Below are positions 56,501 to 64,000 of a DNA stretch of 64,000 nt, piece by piece. How positions within the stretch are numbered: the stretch's first letter is position 1; each line of letters starts with the position of its first letter. The DNA is taken from positions 1-64,000 of the forward strand of contig JAJFII010000010.1 in the NCBI GenBank assembly GCA_021775095.1, in the 5' to 3' direction. The notes under the pieces are model-generated. The model did no database searches, had not been told where the DNA came from, and saw nothing but the letters and a program-made list of their open reading frames with translations. The stretch comes from Rhodospirillales bacterium (lineage in GTDB: Bacteria; Pseudomonadota; Alphaproteobacteria; Rhodospirillales; Casp-alpha2). A program made the translations under genes and the position numbers.

Positions 56501-57262
56501 ATGGATTTCCCCACCCACGACGTCCTGACCGGTGAGCGGCTTGCGCCTCTGGCCGAGGGCACGCTCGAGAAACTGAAGAAAGTCGGTGTCGCCGGCATCG
56601 TCACCGAACTTTTCAAGCGCGGCCTGCGTGACACTTCACTGCTGGGAGTGATGCCACTGCGCGACCCGGCTGTGCCGATGGCGGGTGAAGCCTTCACTGC
56701 CCGCACGATCCCCATGCGGCTCGATATCGGCACGCCGGACTTTATGGAAAAGCTGCCACGGAACCTGCAGCGCCTCGCCGTTACCGGCGTCGGTGCCGGC
56801 CAGGTTCTGTGCGTCGATGCCCGTGGCGACATGCGCGCTGGCTTCATGGGCGATATTCTGGCCGCCAGCCTTGCGGTGCGCGGCGTGGCGGGTATCGTTA
56901 CCGACGGCGGCCTGCGCGACACGGCGGGCATCGCCGAAACGGGACTTGCCGCCTATTGCGCCGGCCGCGCGCCGGCGGGCAGTCAGGCCCACCTGCACAT
57001 TGTCGATCTCAATGTCCCAATTGCCTGTGGCGGCCGCCCGGTATTTCCCGGCGACGTGCTGGTCGGAGACAGCGAGGGCGTCGTCGCCGTGCCCCGGACC
57101 ATTGCAGCCGAAGTCGCCGAGGCCGGCGCCGAGCAGGCTGACCTGGAAGCGTTTTGTCTGGAGCGGATCAAGGCCGGTGCCCCCCTTATCAACACCTACC
57201 CGCCCGATGCCAAAACCCGAGCGGCATGGCAAGCAACACGCAAAGATCGACAGCAAGATTAA
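56501..57262 (+). CDS. RraA-like aldolase/decarboxylase family protein
   Basis: The 253-residue protein has the RraA fold. GDILAASLAVRGVAGIVTDG, GGLRDTAGI (metal-site Arg-Asp) and GDVLVGDSEGVVAVP are family hallmarks. Members of this type in catabolic operons act as 4-hydroxy-4-methyl-2-oxoglutarate-type aldolases or oxaloacetate decarboxylases; the RNase E-inhibitor RraA is shorter (about 160). It could finish the pathway started by the enolase-superfamily enzymes. I place the start at ATG 56501, where family-like sequence starts. The 246 bp before it show no gene. Confidence 0.85.
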   Translation: MDFPTHDVLTGERLAPLAEGTLEKLKKVGVAGIVTELFKRGLRDTSLLGVMPLRDPAVPMAGEAFTARTIPMRLDIGTPDFMEKLPRNLQRLAVTGVGAGQVLCVDARGDMRAGFMGDILAASLAVRGVAGIVTDGGLRDTAGIAETGLAAYCAGRAPAGSQAHLHIVDLNVPIACGGRPVFPGDVLVGDSEGVVAVPRTIAAEVAEAGAEQADLEAFCLERIKAGAPLINTYPPDAKTRAAWQATRKDRQQD

Positions 57263-57368
57263 GGGTTCGCGCCACCCGATCGGCCCATGACCGCCGCCCA
57301 GGGCCTTGTTAGCGGAGCGATCGCCGATATAAAAGTTGTACTGATTTCACACGCAAAGGAGACCCCTA

Positions 57369-57596
57369 ATGGCAAAAGTTGAAAGCCTTCACGGAACAAC
57401 ACCGGTTGAGATATTCGAAAGCGGGTTGGAAAACATCAGCGAAATTGCGGCCGTCGCTGCCACCGTATTATGGAAGGACGGGCGGATAACGGCGGGGTGG
57501 TCCAACCTGGAAGTAAGCCATTTATCGCGTATGATTCTTATCCTGGACGAGAAGCAGCGACGGGCCACCATTCACGATACCGACTTGGTGGAATAA
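57369..57596 (+). CDS. Small hypothetical protein, 75 aa
   Basis: This 75-residue soluble protein has an AAAGGAG ribosome-binding site six bases before the ATG. A central segment AAVAATVLWKDGRITAGWSNL is followed by LSRMILILDEKQRRATIHD. I recognise no named family. It stands alone between the RraA-like gene and a repeat. Confidence 0.6.
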   Translation: MAKVESLHGTTPVEIFESGLENISEIAAVAATVLWKDGRITAGWSNLEVSHLSRMILILDEKQRRATIHDTDLVE

Positions 57597-57603
57597 CTCG
57601 GGG

Positions 57604-57722
57604 AACCATGTCCTGGATCCTCGTCATTCCTGCGGCGGTCAGCGGCCTGGATCTCTTGCCTGCCCGCGCAGGCAGCGACAACGGGCACATGCTCCGGCAA
57701 TGATGGCTCGGCAGGACATGGT
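57604..57722. repeat. REP-like imperfect inverted repeat
   Basis: AACCATGTCCTG at the left end pairs with CAGGACATGGTT at the right end. Inside, ATGTCCTG-N8-TCATT on one side mirrors the same spacing on the other, giving arms of roughly 30 bp around a GC-rich centre (TGCCTGCCCGCGCAGGCAG). The CGTCATTCCTGC-type arm resembles common intergenic palindromic repeats. Confidence 0.6.
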
Positions 57723-57870
57723 TGCCGCGCAAAACGTCAGGCATGGGCGCGTTTCAGCTCTGGGGTCACAGTCGGGATATTGCCAGCAATCGGCGTGTAA
57801 TTGATACAGGGCTTCCCTACCTATGCGATTTTGCGTACAATCAAATAATGCTGCAGGGAATTAGGGTCCA

Positions 57871-58266
57871 ATGAACGATAACCAATATGAAATGAATTCG
57901 CTTGATGCGGTATTGCGGCTGCTCATGCTGACCGTCTATGCGGATCGCGAAAAGCACCCTCAGGAAATTAATGAAACCTGGCGTCAAATTTCAAAGCTTC
58001 AAATATTTACCGTCGATGGGTTTTTCCCGGATATGACCGGCGTACAAACCTTGATTGAAAAGCATGATGCCGAGATCCGCAACCTTTTGCATGACCTGTC
58101 CTTAACTGAGGTTATTGAAGCTTCGATCAATCGAATTGATAATCCGACCCTTATCCCGATGGTCATTGCGTCCCTGCGTGCCATCGCCATTGCCGATGGC
58201 GACGTTAGCCAAACAGAAAATAATATCATTCGTCAGGCGGCAGATGCCTGGGGTGTGAAACCTTAA
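57871..58266 (+). CDS. TerB-like domain protein
   Basis: The 131-residue all-helical protein has the TerB/DjlA-type pattern. An acidic helix near the N-terminus (LMLTVYADREKHPQEI) is followed by AIAIADGDVSQTENNIIRQA, with the conserved ADGxVxxxE metal-site-like segment. TerB-like proteins are linked to tellurite and stress response, but stand-alone members have no proven role. No other ter gene is in the window. Confidence 0.8.
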   Translation: MNDNQYEMNSLDAVLRLLMLTVYADREKHPQEINETWRQISKLQIFTVDGFFPDMTGVQTLIEKHDAEIRNLLHDLSLTEVIEASINRIDNPTLIPMVIASLRAIAIADGDVSQTENNIIRQAADAWGVKP

Positions 58267-58655
58267 TACGAACCTTACAAGCCGCTACAAGCCGCGTGTC
58301 CGTCCGCTGAACCACCCCTCGGCGGCCCGACAACGCCACATTACGCTCAGGCCTGGGTGCAATGGCAATGCAACAGTTCATCAAAGGATCACTTCGCCCA
58401 ACCGCGCATCTTGCCGAAGAGCCCCGTCACGCCGCAGTCAAAGACCTGGATGAGGATAGGATCACCAGCGGCATTAGGACGCTTGCGCAACTCAGCGCGA
58501 TAGGCACGAAGCGAAAAAAGCTGCTGTTGGACCGTATTCGGACTGATGGACGGGAAATGATATGAACGCCATACCACGAGGTTTCCGCCGCACAGACGCC
58601 GCCGAATATGTAGGTTGCAGCCCACAGAAGTTTGACGGTATGGACCCATTGATAA
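58267..58655. other. Gap next to tRNA-Phe with phage-type fragments
   Basis: No intact gene is present. A 67-codon plus-strand frame (58362-58565; helical, ending LLLDRIRTDGREMI) overlaps the start of the excisionase fragment by ATGATATG, a layout typical of coupled small phage genes. I do not recognise its family. Confidence 0.4.
58562..58655 (+). pseudogene. AlpA-like excisionase/HTH 5' fragment
   Basis: From the ATG at 58562 the frame reads MNAIPRGFRRTDAAEYVGCS then PQKFDGM. This is the characteristic start of the small helix-turn-helix (AlpA/excisionase) proteins encoded immediately before site-specific integrases in alphaproteobacterial elements. After about 30 codons it runs into the tRNA-Phe 3' end. 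The integrase expected next is missing. It points toward the tRNA, as int genes do. Confidence 0.65.
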
Positions 58656-58731
58656 TGGTGCCCGGGGGCGGACTTGAACCACCGACACGCGGATTTTCAG
58701 TCCACTGCTCTACCACCTGAGCTACCCGGGC
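58656..58731 (-). tRNA. tRNA-Phe (GAA)
   Basis: A complete 76-base cloverleaf is present, with acceptor GCCCGGG/CCCGGGC, A73 and an encoded CCA. The anticodon loop is CTGAAAA with anticodon GAA, and the T-arm is GGTGG-TTCAAGT-CCGCC. Its 3' end faces lower coordinates, where the presumed integrated element lies. Confidence 0.97.
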
Positions 58732-58853
58732 AACATATCTTTCGTCGGATGGGATCGGGAGTAATGACCCCCGAAATATCATCGACGTGGCCGCTTATAA
58801 AAGATAATTCGGCGGCTGTCCAGCACCCGAACCGGCATTTTTTGCAGGTTTTT

Positions 58854-59057
58854 TTAATCGTCTTCGTAGCGCTCTTCCTCGGCGCTGATGACCTCGTCGC
58901 CGGGGATCCGATAGTCCTCGTTTAACCACCGCCCGAGGTCCACATCGGCGCACCTTTTTGAACAAAAGGGCCTGAAATCCAGGGTCGCCGTGTTGCCGCA
59001 GTTGGGGCATTTCTGGCGTAAAACCGGGACCCCTGGTGATGGTTTGCTGCCGCCCAC
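58854..59057 (-). CDS. yacG: DNA gyrase inhibitor YacG
   Basis: The 67-residue zinc protein has two cysteine pairs, CPNC near residue 17 and FCSKRCADVDLGRW, the YacG signature. YacG binds GyrB and restrains gyrase. The GTG start at 59057 lies five bases after the rng stop. The C-terminus is acidic (SAEEERYEDD), as is usual. Confidence 0.9.
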   Translation of the reverse strand: MGGSKPSPGVPVLRQKCPNCGNTATLDFRPFCSKRCADVDLGRWLNEDYRIPGDEVISAEEERYEDD

Positions 59058-59062
59058 GGTCG

Positions 59063-60508
59063 TTACTTTTTGACTTTGGCAACAATCTGGAAGGCTTCCG
59101 GGCCATAATTGGCGTCGGCCTTCAGTTTGATGGCATAGCCATTTTGTTTTTCCAGCCCTTTCAGGGTTGCGGCGAGGCCACCCTTGAGGGCGGCGACGAC
59201 ACCGGTCGAGGCGCTGACGTTATAGGTTGGCGCCGGCGTCGCCTGGGCTTCGGCGAGGACCCCACGCAGGACTTCCAAGGCCACGGTTTCCGGCGATTTG
59301 GCGGCCAGGGCGATGGTTCCTGAGACAATTTCCGAGAGCGACGGGCCCTTGCGCCGGCGGGTCATTTCGAGCAGCCCCAGTTTGGTGAACCCGACGACAT
59401 GCGGGCGCAGGGGATCGTCACCGACCGAACGGCGGACCTTGCGATAGACCGCTTCCTGGTTTTCGCGACGCCGCATGGAGACAAAATCAATGATCAGCAG
59501 GCCACTTAAGTTGCGCAGGCGGATCTGGTGGGCGATCTCGACGGCGGCTTCTTCATTGGTCATCAGCGCCGTCTGCTCACGGCCGCCACCCGATGTGCTG
59601 CCGGTGTTGACATCGATCGCCGTCAGGGCCGGCGTTTCACTGATAATGATGGAGCCGCCGGCCGGCAGGGCGACCACCGGATCGAGGGCCGCATCGATCA
59701 TTTCCTCGATCCCCAGGGTGGCGAACAGGGCACCTTTTTCACGCGGTCCGATAATTGCCTCTTCGAGATCGGGCATTTCCTCTTCGGCGAATTTTTTCAG
59801 ATCGGCCAGCAACAAGGGATCATCACAGACCAGATTTTCCAAATCGGTGCCGCCGTAGTCCCGGAGCACGGCAAAGGGCGGCGACAGCTCTTTATCCAGG
59901 CAATGGGGCGGTGTCGCCTTTTTCTGGCGCTCCTGGATGTCCCTCCAGCGGTGTACGATGCGTTTGACGCCGTCTTCCAGGTCTTCCTGTTCGGCCTCGG
60001 CGGCGACGGTGCGCAGGACAAACGCGCCATCGGTGCCGTCGGGTACAACTTTTGCCATAATGTCGTTAAGCCGCTGGCGCTCGTCTTCGCCGGTGATTTT
60101 GCGCGACAAGGTAATGCCGCTCTGGCCCGGGGCAAAAATCATATCGCGCCCGGTCAGGGTCACCCGACCGGTGAGTTTGGCCCCCTTATCCTCTTCCGGA
60201 TCGCGTAAAACCTGGACCAGAATGGCGTCGCCTTCGGCAATATAATTGGCAATCCTGTCGTCGCGCTGCTGGTCGCCCAAGGGGCGCAGATCAGCAACCG
60301 ACAAAAATCCGGCCCGTTCTTCGCCAATTTCCACAAAAGCCGCCTGCAATCCGTCCAGAACCGCCGTTACCCGCCCCAGATAGATATTTCCCACCAGGCT
60401 TTCGCGGCCCACCCGGGAAATCATCAGATCGGACAACCGTCCGTCTTCGAGGATTGCAATCCGGGTCTCACCGGGAGCCCCGTTGATATAAATACGCTCA
60501 GCCGCCAT
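59063..60508 (-). CDS. rng: Ribonuclease G/E family endoribonuclease
   Basis: The 481-residue enzyme has an S1 RNA-binding domain (about 37-120), the catalytic aspartates in TAIDVNTGS and LIIDFVSM, and no C-terminal scaffold. It therefore has the RNase G rather than RNase E form. The zinc-link CPxC is not seen. It takes part in rRNA and mRNA processing. It is co-transcribed with maf, whose stop is one base from its start. Confidence 0.93.
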   Translation of the reverse strand: MAAERIYINGAPGETRIAILEDGRLSDLMISRVGRESLVGNIYLGRVTAVLDGLQAAFVEIGEERAGFLSVADLRPLGDQQRDDRIANYIAEGDAILVQVLRDPEEDKGAKLTGRVTLTGRDMIFAPGQSGITLSRKITGEDERQRLNDIMAKVVPDGTDGAFVLRTVAAEAEQEDLEDGVKRIVHRWRDIQERQKKATPPHCLDKELSPPFAVLRDYGGTDLENLVCDDPLLLADLKKFAEEEMPDLEEAIIGPREKGALFATLGIEEMIDAALDPVVALPAGGSIIISETPALTAIDVNTGSTSGGGREQTALMTNEEAAVEIAHQIRLRNLSGLLIIDFVSMRRRENQEAVYRKVRRSVGDDPLRPHVVGFTKLGLLEMTRRRKGPSLSEIVSGTIALAAKSPETVALEVLRGVLAEAQATPAPTYNVSASTGVVAALKGGLAATLKGLEKQNGYAIKLKADANYGPEAFQIVAKVKK

Positions 60509-60509
60509 T

Positions 60510-61094
60510 TTAAGTGTTTCCTTTTGAATACCCTAACCCCGTCAGCAACGACGCGGTTTCGAAAAGGGGCAATCCCACGACGTTGGGATAGGACCCGTTA
60601 ATCCGCTTCACAAATACGGATGCCATACCTTGAATGGCATAAGCCCCCGCTTTGCCCTGCCATTCCTCTGTTTTTAAATAATTCTGAATTTCATTTTTGC
60701 TCAATGATTTAAAATGTACCGTAGTCCTTACCACCCGAGACACCGTTTGACCACCCGGTGCGATCAAACAAATGCCACCGTAGACCTGATGGGCGCGACC
60801 GGAAAGCAATTGTAGGAATTTTTGTGCCTGTTCGGCGGAACCGGCCTTGGCCAGGGAGCGGCGGCCACAGGCGACCACCGTATCGGCGGCCAGGACATAA
60901 TCATCGGCAAAATCAGCCGCAACGTGAGCCGCTTTGGTTTGGGCCAGACGTTGGCACAGCTGGCGCGGCAGCTCATTTTTCAGGGGCTGTTCAGAGATCT
61001 CGGCCGGCACCACCTGATCGGGTGGCATGGCAATTTGCTCAAGCAGTTGGAGGCGCCTGGGAGACGCCGATGCAAGAATAAGACGGCCAGTCAT
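60510..61094 (-). CDS. maf: Maf-family nucleotide pyrophosphatase
   Basis: The 194-residue protein has the N-terminal Maf signature LILASASPRRLQLLEQI, the catalytic VLAADTVVACG and the C-terminal VGLPLFETA. Maf proteins hydrolyse non-canonical or methylated nucleoside triphosphates to monophosphates. It lies between infA and rng in a conserved block. Confidence 0.93.
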   Translation of the reverse strand: MTGRLILASASPRRLQLLEQIAMPPDQVVPAEISEQPLKNELPRQLCQRLAQTKAAHVAADFADDYVLAADTVVACGRRSLAKAGSAEQAQKFLQLLSGRAHQVYGGICLIAPGGQTVSRVVRTTVHFKSLSKNEIQNYLKTEEWQGKAGAYAIQGMASVFVKRINGSYPNVVGLPLFETASLLTGLGYSKGNT

Positions 61095-61111
61095 GGGCGC
61101 CCCGGTACCTC

Positions 61112-61330
61112 TTATTTAAATCGGAAAGTGATCCGGCCCTTGGTCAAATCGTAAGGTGTCATCTCGACATTGACTTTATCGCCGGCCAACACCCGGATCC
61201 GGTGTTTGCGCATTTTTCCAGCCGTATGCGCCAGGATTTCATGTTCGTTGTCGAGCATCACCCGAAACATGGCGTTTGGCAGCAATTCGGTTACGGTACC
61301 GCTGAATTCTAAAAGTTCTTCTTTGGCCAT
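61112..61330 (-). CDS. infA: Translation initiation factor IF-1
   Basis: The 72-residue protein is a single OB-fold and almost invariant IF-1 sequence ([20 protein letters not shown]). IF-1 binds the A site of the 30S subunit at initiation. ATG 61330 has GAGGG upstream; the longer frame is noise. Confidence 0.97.
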   Translation of the reverse strand: MAKEELLEFSGTVTELLPNAMFRVMLDNEHEILAHTAGKMRKHRIRVLAGDKVNVEMTPYDLTKGRITFRFK

Positions 61331-61363
61331 CGGGCCCTCATAATTGTTAAATGCGAGCACATA

Positions 61364-61386
61364 AAACCCTCGTAACCCCTACGAGG
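61364..61386 (-). terminator. Hairpin between the phosphatase gene and infA
   Basis: On the minus strand CCTCGTA and TACGAGG form a 7-bp stem with a 5-base loop, followed by GTTTTA. It could end the hisG-hisD-phosphatase transcript before infA. The T-run is short. Confidence 0.5.
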
Positions 61387-61458
61387 CAAGAAGTATCTGC
61401 ACATTACGCGCGTTTTCCGGTGCCGCTGTGGCATATTTAGGGTCCGGACCCATTAATT

Positions 61459-61902
61459 TCAGGTATCAACGGCACTTGTGGTTGGAAACCGGCTCTTAAT
61501 CCGCTCCATTAACTGGTCGCGGACCTTACGATAGGCGTCCAGTTTTACGTCGCGGCTCTCCGACTCGATGATCGAGGGATCGAAGGTGTTCCAGAACTCG
61601 ATTTCAACGGCCATCACCCGGGTCATTTCGACGGCCCGGTGCTGGGCCTGGGGCGACAGGGGAATTACCACATCAAAATAGTCATCTTCCAGGTCATCGA
61701 AGGTTTTGGAATTGTGTTTGGTCAGATCAATGCCGATCTCGTCCATGACGGCGACGGCAAAGCCATCAATTTCACCGGTTCGCACACCGACACTGTCAAT
61801 ATAGACCCGCTGACCGTGCAAAAACTTCATGATCGATTCGGCCATCGGCGAGCGCACGGAATTCATGGTACAGGCAAACAGCACGGAAGATGGAATCTCC
61901 AC
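61459..61902 (-). CDS. Low-molecular-weight phosphatase family protein
   Basis: The 147-residue protein has the phosphate loop near its N-terminus, C-T-M-N-S-V-R-S (CX5R), and an LMW-phosphatase/arsenate-reductase fold. The C-terminal DP acid motif is seen as NTFDPSI. Related proteins act as tyrosine phosphatases or arsenate reductases; in this conserved his-linked position the role is not known. It begins eight bases after the UPF0262 gene. Confidence 0.88.
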   Translation of the reverse strand: MEIPSSVLFACTMNSVRSPMAESIMKFLHGQRVYIDSVGVRTGEIDGFAVAVMDEIGIDLTKHNSKTFDDLEDDYFDVVIPLSPQAQHRAVEMTRVMAVEIEFWNTFDPSIIESESRDVKLDAYRKVRDQLMERIKSRFPTTSAVDT

Positions 61903-61909
61903 CTGCCGG

Positions 61910-62380
61910 TCACCCCTTCACATGCAAGACGCAAACCAGCGTAAATAACCGGCGCGCCGTTTGATGGTCGATCTCGACGTGTTTGGCCAGCCGTTCCCTG
62001 AGAACTTCCGCCCCTTCGTTGTGCAGGCCCCGGCGGCCCATATCGATGGCTTCGATCTGTGACGGTGTTTTGGTTTTGATTGCCTGGAAATAGGTTTCGC
62101 AAACCAGAAAATAGTCCCTGATGATCCGGCGAAAGGATTTTGCCGCGAGGCCGAAGCGCAACAGGTCGGCCGCCAGTTCATCGCGCACGTCGAAGATCAA
62201 ACGTCCGTCGCGGATCGATAAATGCAGGTGAAAGGGCCCGGGTTGAGCGGCGACCGGCGAAAAAAAATTATTCTCCAACAAATCATAAATCGCGACCTGG
62301 CGTTCGTGCTCGACCTGTGGACTGCGCCGGGGGACGTTTTTTTCATCCAGGGCAATATGGGCGATCCGTTGTTCTTCCAT
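61910..62380 (-). CDS. UPF0262 family protein
   Basis: The 156-residue protein matches the UPF0262 family (RIAHIALDEKNVPRRSPQVE and FRRIIRDYFLVCETYFQAIK), which is nearly confined to alphaproteobacteria and typically encoded after hisD as here. The function is unknown. It has no signal peptide or membrane segment. Confidence 0.92.
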   Translation of the reverse strand: MEEQRIAHIALDEKNVPRRSPQVEHERQVAIYDLLENNFFSPVAAQPGPFHLHLSIRDGRLIFDVRDELAADLLRFGLAAKSFRRIIRDYFLVCETYFQAIKTKTPSQIEAIDMGRRGLHNEGAEVLRERLAKHVEIDHQTARRLFTLVCVLHVKG

Positions 62381-62399
62381 GGCACAGCCCTCGCGGATC

Positions 62400-63692
62400 C
62401 TATCTGTTCATCCGGATGGATACGGACAAACCATGGGCATCGAGGCCTTCGGCCCGGGCCAGTGTCACCACCTGGCGGCCAACCGCCTGCAGACCGGCGG
62501 CATCGCATTCGATCATCGACGTGCGTTTCATAAAATCCACAACACCAAGACCCGAGGAAAACCGGGCTGAGCGGGCCGTCGGCAGCACGTGGTTGGGGCC
62601 GGCCAGATAGTCGCCAAGGGCTTCGGGCACGTATCGACCGATAAATATCGCGCCGGCGTTGCGCACCTTGAGACCCAGTTCCCGGGCGTTTTCAGCAGCG
62701 ATTTCAAGATGTTCCGGAGCAATCCGGTCAACAAGACCAATCGCCCCCTGCAAGGACGGCACACAGATCACCGCACCAAAATCATGCCAGCTTTTTTGCG
62801 CCGTTTGGGCCCGTGGCAGGGTTTTTAAGTGGTCGGTAACGCTAGCAATTACCCGCTCGGCAAAATCCCGGCAATCGGTAATCAAAATTGCCTGGGCCGC
62901 TTCGTCATGTTCTGCCTGGCTTAGCAAATCGGCGGCAATCCAGGCGGGATCGTTACTGCCGTCGGCCAAAATCAGGATTTCCGACGGTCCGGCGATCATA
63001 TCGATGCCGACGGTGCCAAAAACCTGGCGTTTGGCGGCGGCCACGTAGGCATTGCCCGGACCGACGATCTTATCGACCGGTTGGATGGTCTGCGTGCCGA
63101 AGGCCAGGGCGGCAATGGCCTGGGCACCGCCGATCCGGTATATTTCACTGACCCCGGAAATATCCGCCGCCGCCAGGACCAGGGGGTTAAGCACGCCGTC
63201 GGGCGTCGGAACAACCATGACAATCCGGTCGACCCCGGCGACATTGGCCGGAATGGCGTTCATCAGCACGGATGACGGATAGGCCGCAGTGCCGCCCGGC
63301 ACATATAGTCCGGCATTTTGCACGGCGGTCCATTTATAACCGAGGCGCAATCCGGCCGGGTCCGTATAGTCCAGGTCTTCGGGTTTTTGCCGCTGGTGAA
63401 AATCGATGATGCGCTCGGTCGCGAATTCCAGGGCCGCCAGGGTAGCCGGCTCACAGGCGGCGCGGGCCGACGCAATTTCCGATGCTGAGAAGCGCAGCTT
63501 ATCGGCGGTTACTAAAAACCGGTCGAAGCGCTCGGTCAGCTCAATCAGTGCCTGATCGCCGTGGCTTTTGACATGATCGATGATCCCGCCAACGACACCG
63601 TTGACATCGGCTCCGGATTCCCGTTTTTGCCTCAACAACCCGGCAAATTTGTCCTCAAACTGCGGGTCGCTCGCCTCAAGCCGCAACGGCAT
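62400..63692 (-). CDS. hisD: Histidinol dehydrogenase
   Basis: The 430-residue enzyme catalyses the last two steps of histidine synthesis, histidinol to histidine, with zinc and [34 protein letters not shown] and LLSQAEHDE (zinc site) are diagnostic. ATG 63692 overlaps the end of hisG by 17 bp; the longer frame reading to 63767 lies within hisG. Confidence 0.96.
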   Translation of the reverse strand: MPLRLEASDPQFEDKFAGLLRQKRESGADVNGVVGGIIDHVKSHGDQALIELTERFDRFLVTADKLRFSASEIASARAACEPATLAALEFATERIIDFHQRQKPEDLDYTDPAGLRLGYKWTAVQNAGLYVPGGTAAYPSSVLMNAIPANVAGVDRIVMVVPTPDGVLNPLVLAAADISGVSEIYRIGGAQAIAALAFGTQTIQPVDKIVGPGNAYVAAAKRQVFGTVGIDMIAGPSEILILADGSNDPAWIAADLLSQAEHDEAAQAILITDCRDFAERVIASVTDHLKTLPRAQTAQKSWHDFGAVICVPSLQGAIGLVDRIAPEHLEIAAENARELGLKVRNAGAIFIGRYVPEALGDYLAGPNHVLPTARSARFSSGLGVVDFMKRTSMIECDAAGLQAVGRQVVTLARAEGLDAHGLSVSIRMNR

Positions 63693-64000
63693 CGACGGCC
63701 TCCGTGAACCGGTCGATCCAACCGCCGACTTCCGTTGGCCGGGTTTTCCAGGCGGCCCGGTTGACACAGAGTCGCGAGGTGATTTCGCATATCCGCTCGA
63801 TTTCCACCAAACCGTTGGCCTTCAAGGTATCGCCGGAAGAAACCAAATCGACGATCCGCCGACACAAGCCCAGTTGTGGCGCCAAGTCCATGGCACCGTT
63901 CAGTTTAATACATTCCGCCTGGACACCGCGGGCGGCAAAATGTTTGAAGGTCAGGTGCGGGTATTTGGTGGCGACGCGAACCGAACTCCAGGTGCTGGGG
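63676..64000 (-). CDS. hisG: ATP phosphoribosyltransferase HisG, 5' end outside window
   Basis: The frame is open to the window edge and gives the C-terminal 107 residues of His[42 protein letters not shown] and [15 protein letters not shown] are typical of the catalytic domain end. There is no ACT-like regulatory domain after it, so this is the short form, which needs HisZ for activity. It catalyses the first step of histidine synthesis and overlaps hisD. Confidence 0.95.
   Translation of the reverse strand, partial: PSTWSSVRVATKYPHLTFKHFAARGVQAECIKLNGAMDLAPQLGLCRRIVDLVSSGDTLKANGLVEIERICEITSRLCVNRAAWKTRPTEVGGWIDRFTEAVDAVAA

Noticed and set aside
58389-58688. 99-codon minus-strand frame reaching into tRNA-Phe as a protein gene
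   Set aside because: Its start lies inside the tRNA, the first residues are the usual tRNA translation artefact, and it runs antisense to the excisionase fragment.
59528-60208. 226-codon open frame opposite rng
   Set aside because: Antisense to a conserved housekeeping gene, with no independent coding signal.

Overview
The window looks like chromosomal DNA of an alphaproteobacterium, most likely Rhodospirillales-like and free-living. The right end carries, on the minus strand, the block hisG-hisD-UPF0262-LMW phosphatase-infA-maf-rng-yacG next to tRNA-Phe, an order typical of that group. The rest is accessory metabolism of the kind seen in marine or soil heterotrophs: several periplasmic-binding-protein uptake systems, sulfatases and sugar-acid enzymes.

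Layout. 1-8.4 kb: the 3' part of a duplicated TolB-like/TPR protein, then small regulators and unknowns (DksA/TraR, Rap1a/Tai-like, CBS, LysR, CheW) with fragments of decayed genes between them. 8.4-10.5 kb: groES-groEL behind a perfect CIRCE operator and ended by a strong terminator. 10.6-17.1 kb: a polyamine-type ABC operon with an aminobutyraldehyde dehydrogenase, in the same order as ydcSTUVW, with a LysR regulator upstream. 17.3-28.4 kb: a sulfatase island. One arm encodes tctC, a sulfatase, tctB, tctA, a PdxA-like dehydrogenase and a choline-sulfatase-like enzyme. The other, divergent, arm encodes a GntR regulator, a formylglycine-generating enzyme (FGE) and a third sulfatase. The transporter would import a carboxylated substrate, the sulfatases release sulfate, and FGE activates the sulfatases. 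30.1-35.4 kb: inositol/sugar region with intact iolG and a complete ABC importer, but iolD is a wreck and another operon gene is a deletion chimera. 35.4-39.6 kb: a short binding protein, a YqaA-like membrane protein, a PA2779/PA2778 pair (the latter broken) between two direct repeats, an RRM protein and unknowns.

39.66-58.73 kb is bounded by a 3' fragment of tRNA-Phe on the left and the intact tRNA-Phe on the right, in the same orientation. Just inside these ends lie remnants of a phage-type cytosine methylase, an IS256-family transposase and an AlpA-like excisionase. This is the geometry of an old integrative element whose integrase is gone. Its body now holds an MFS transporter and a dipeptide-type ABC operon followed by a dapA/transketolase chimera, deoC and an ALDH16-like dehydrogenase. 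Two enolase-superfamily enzymes, a LacI regulator with two matching candidate operators and an RraA-like protein follow.

The most striking overall signal is gene decay. At least eight gene remnants are readable, several of them fusions of the start of one gene to the end of the next, which points to repeated internal deletions inside operons. No CRISPR array, rRNA or intact transposase was seen. No single undescribed defence or molecular system is evident. The best candidates for new biology are the FGE carrying a sulfatase-like CxPSR motif in its own N-terminus, and the LacI/enolase/ABC regulon.
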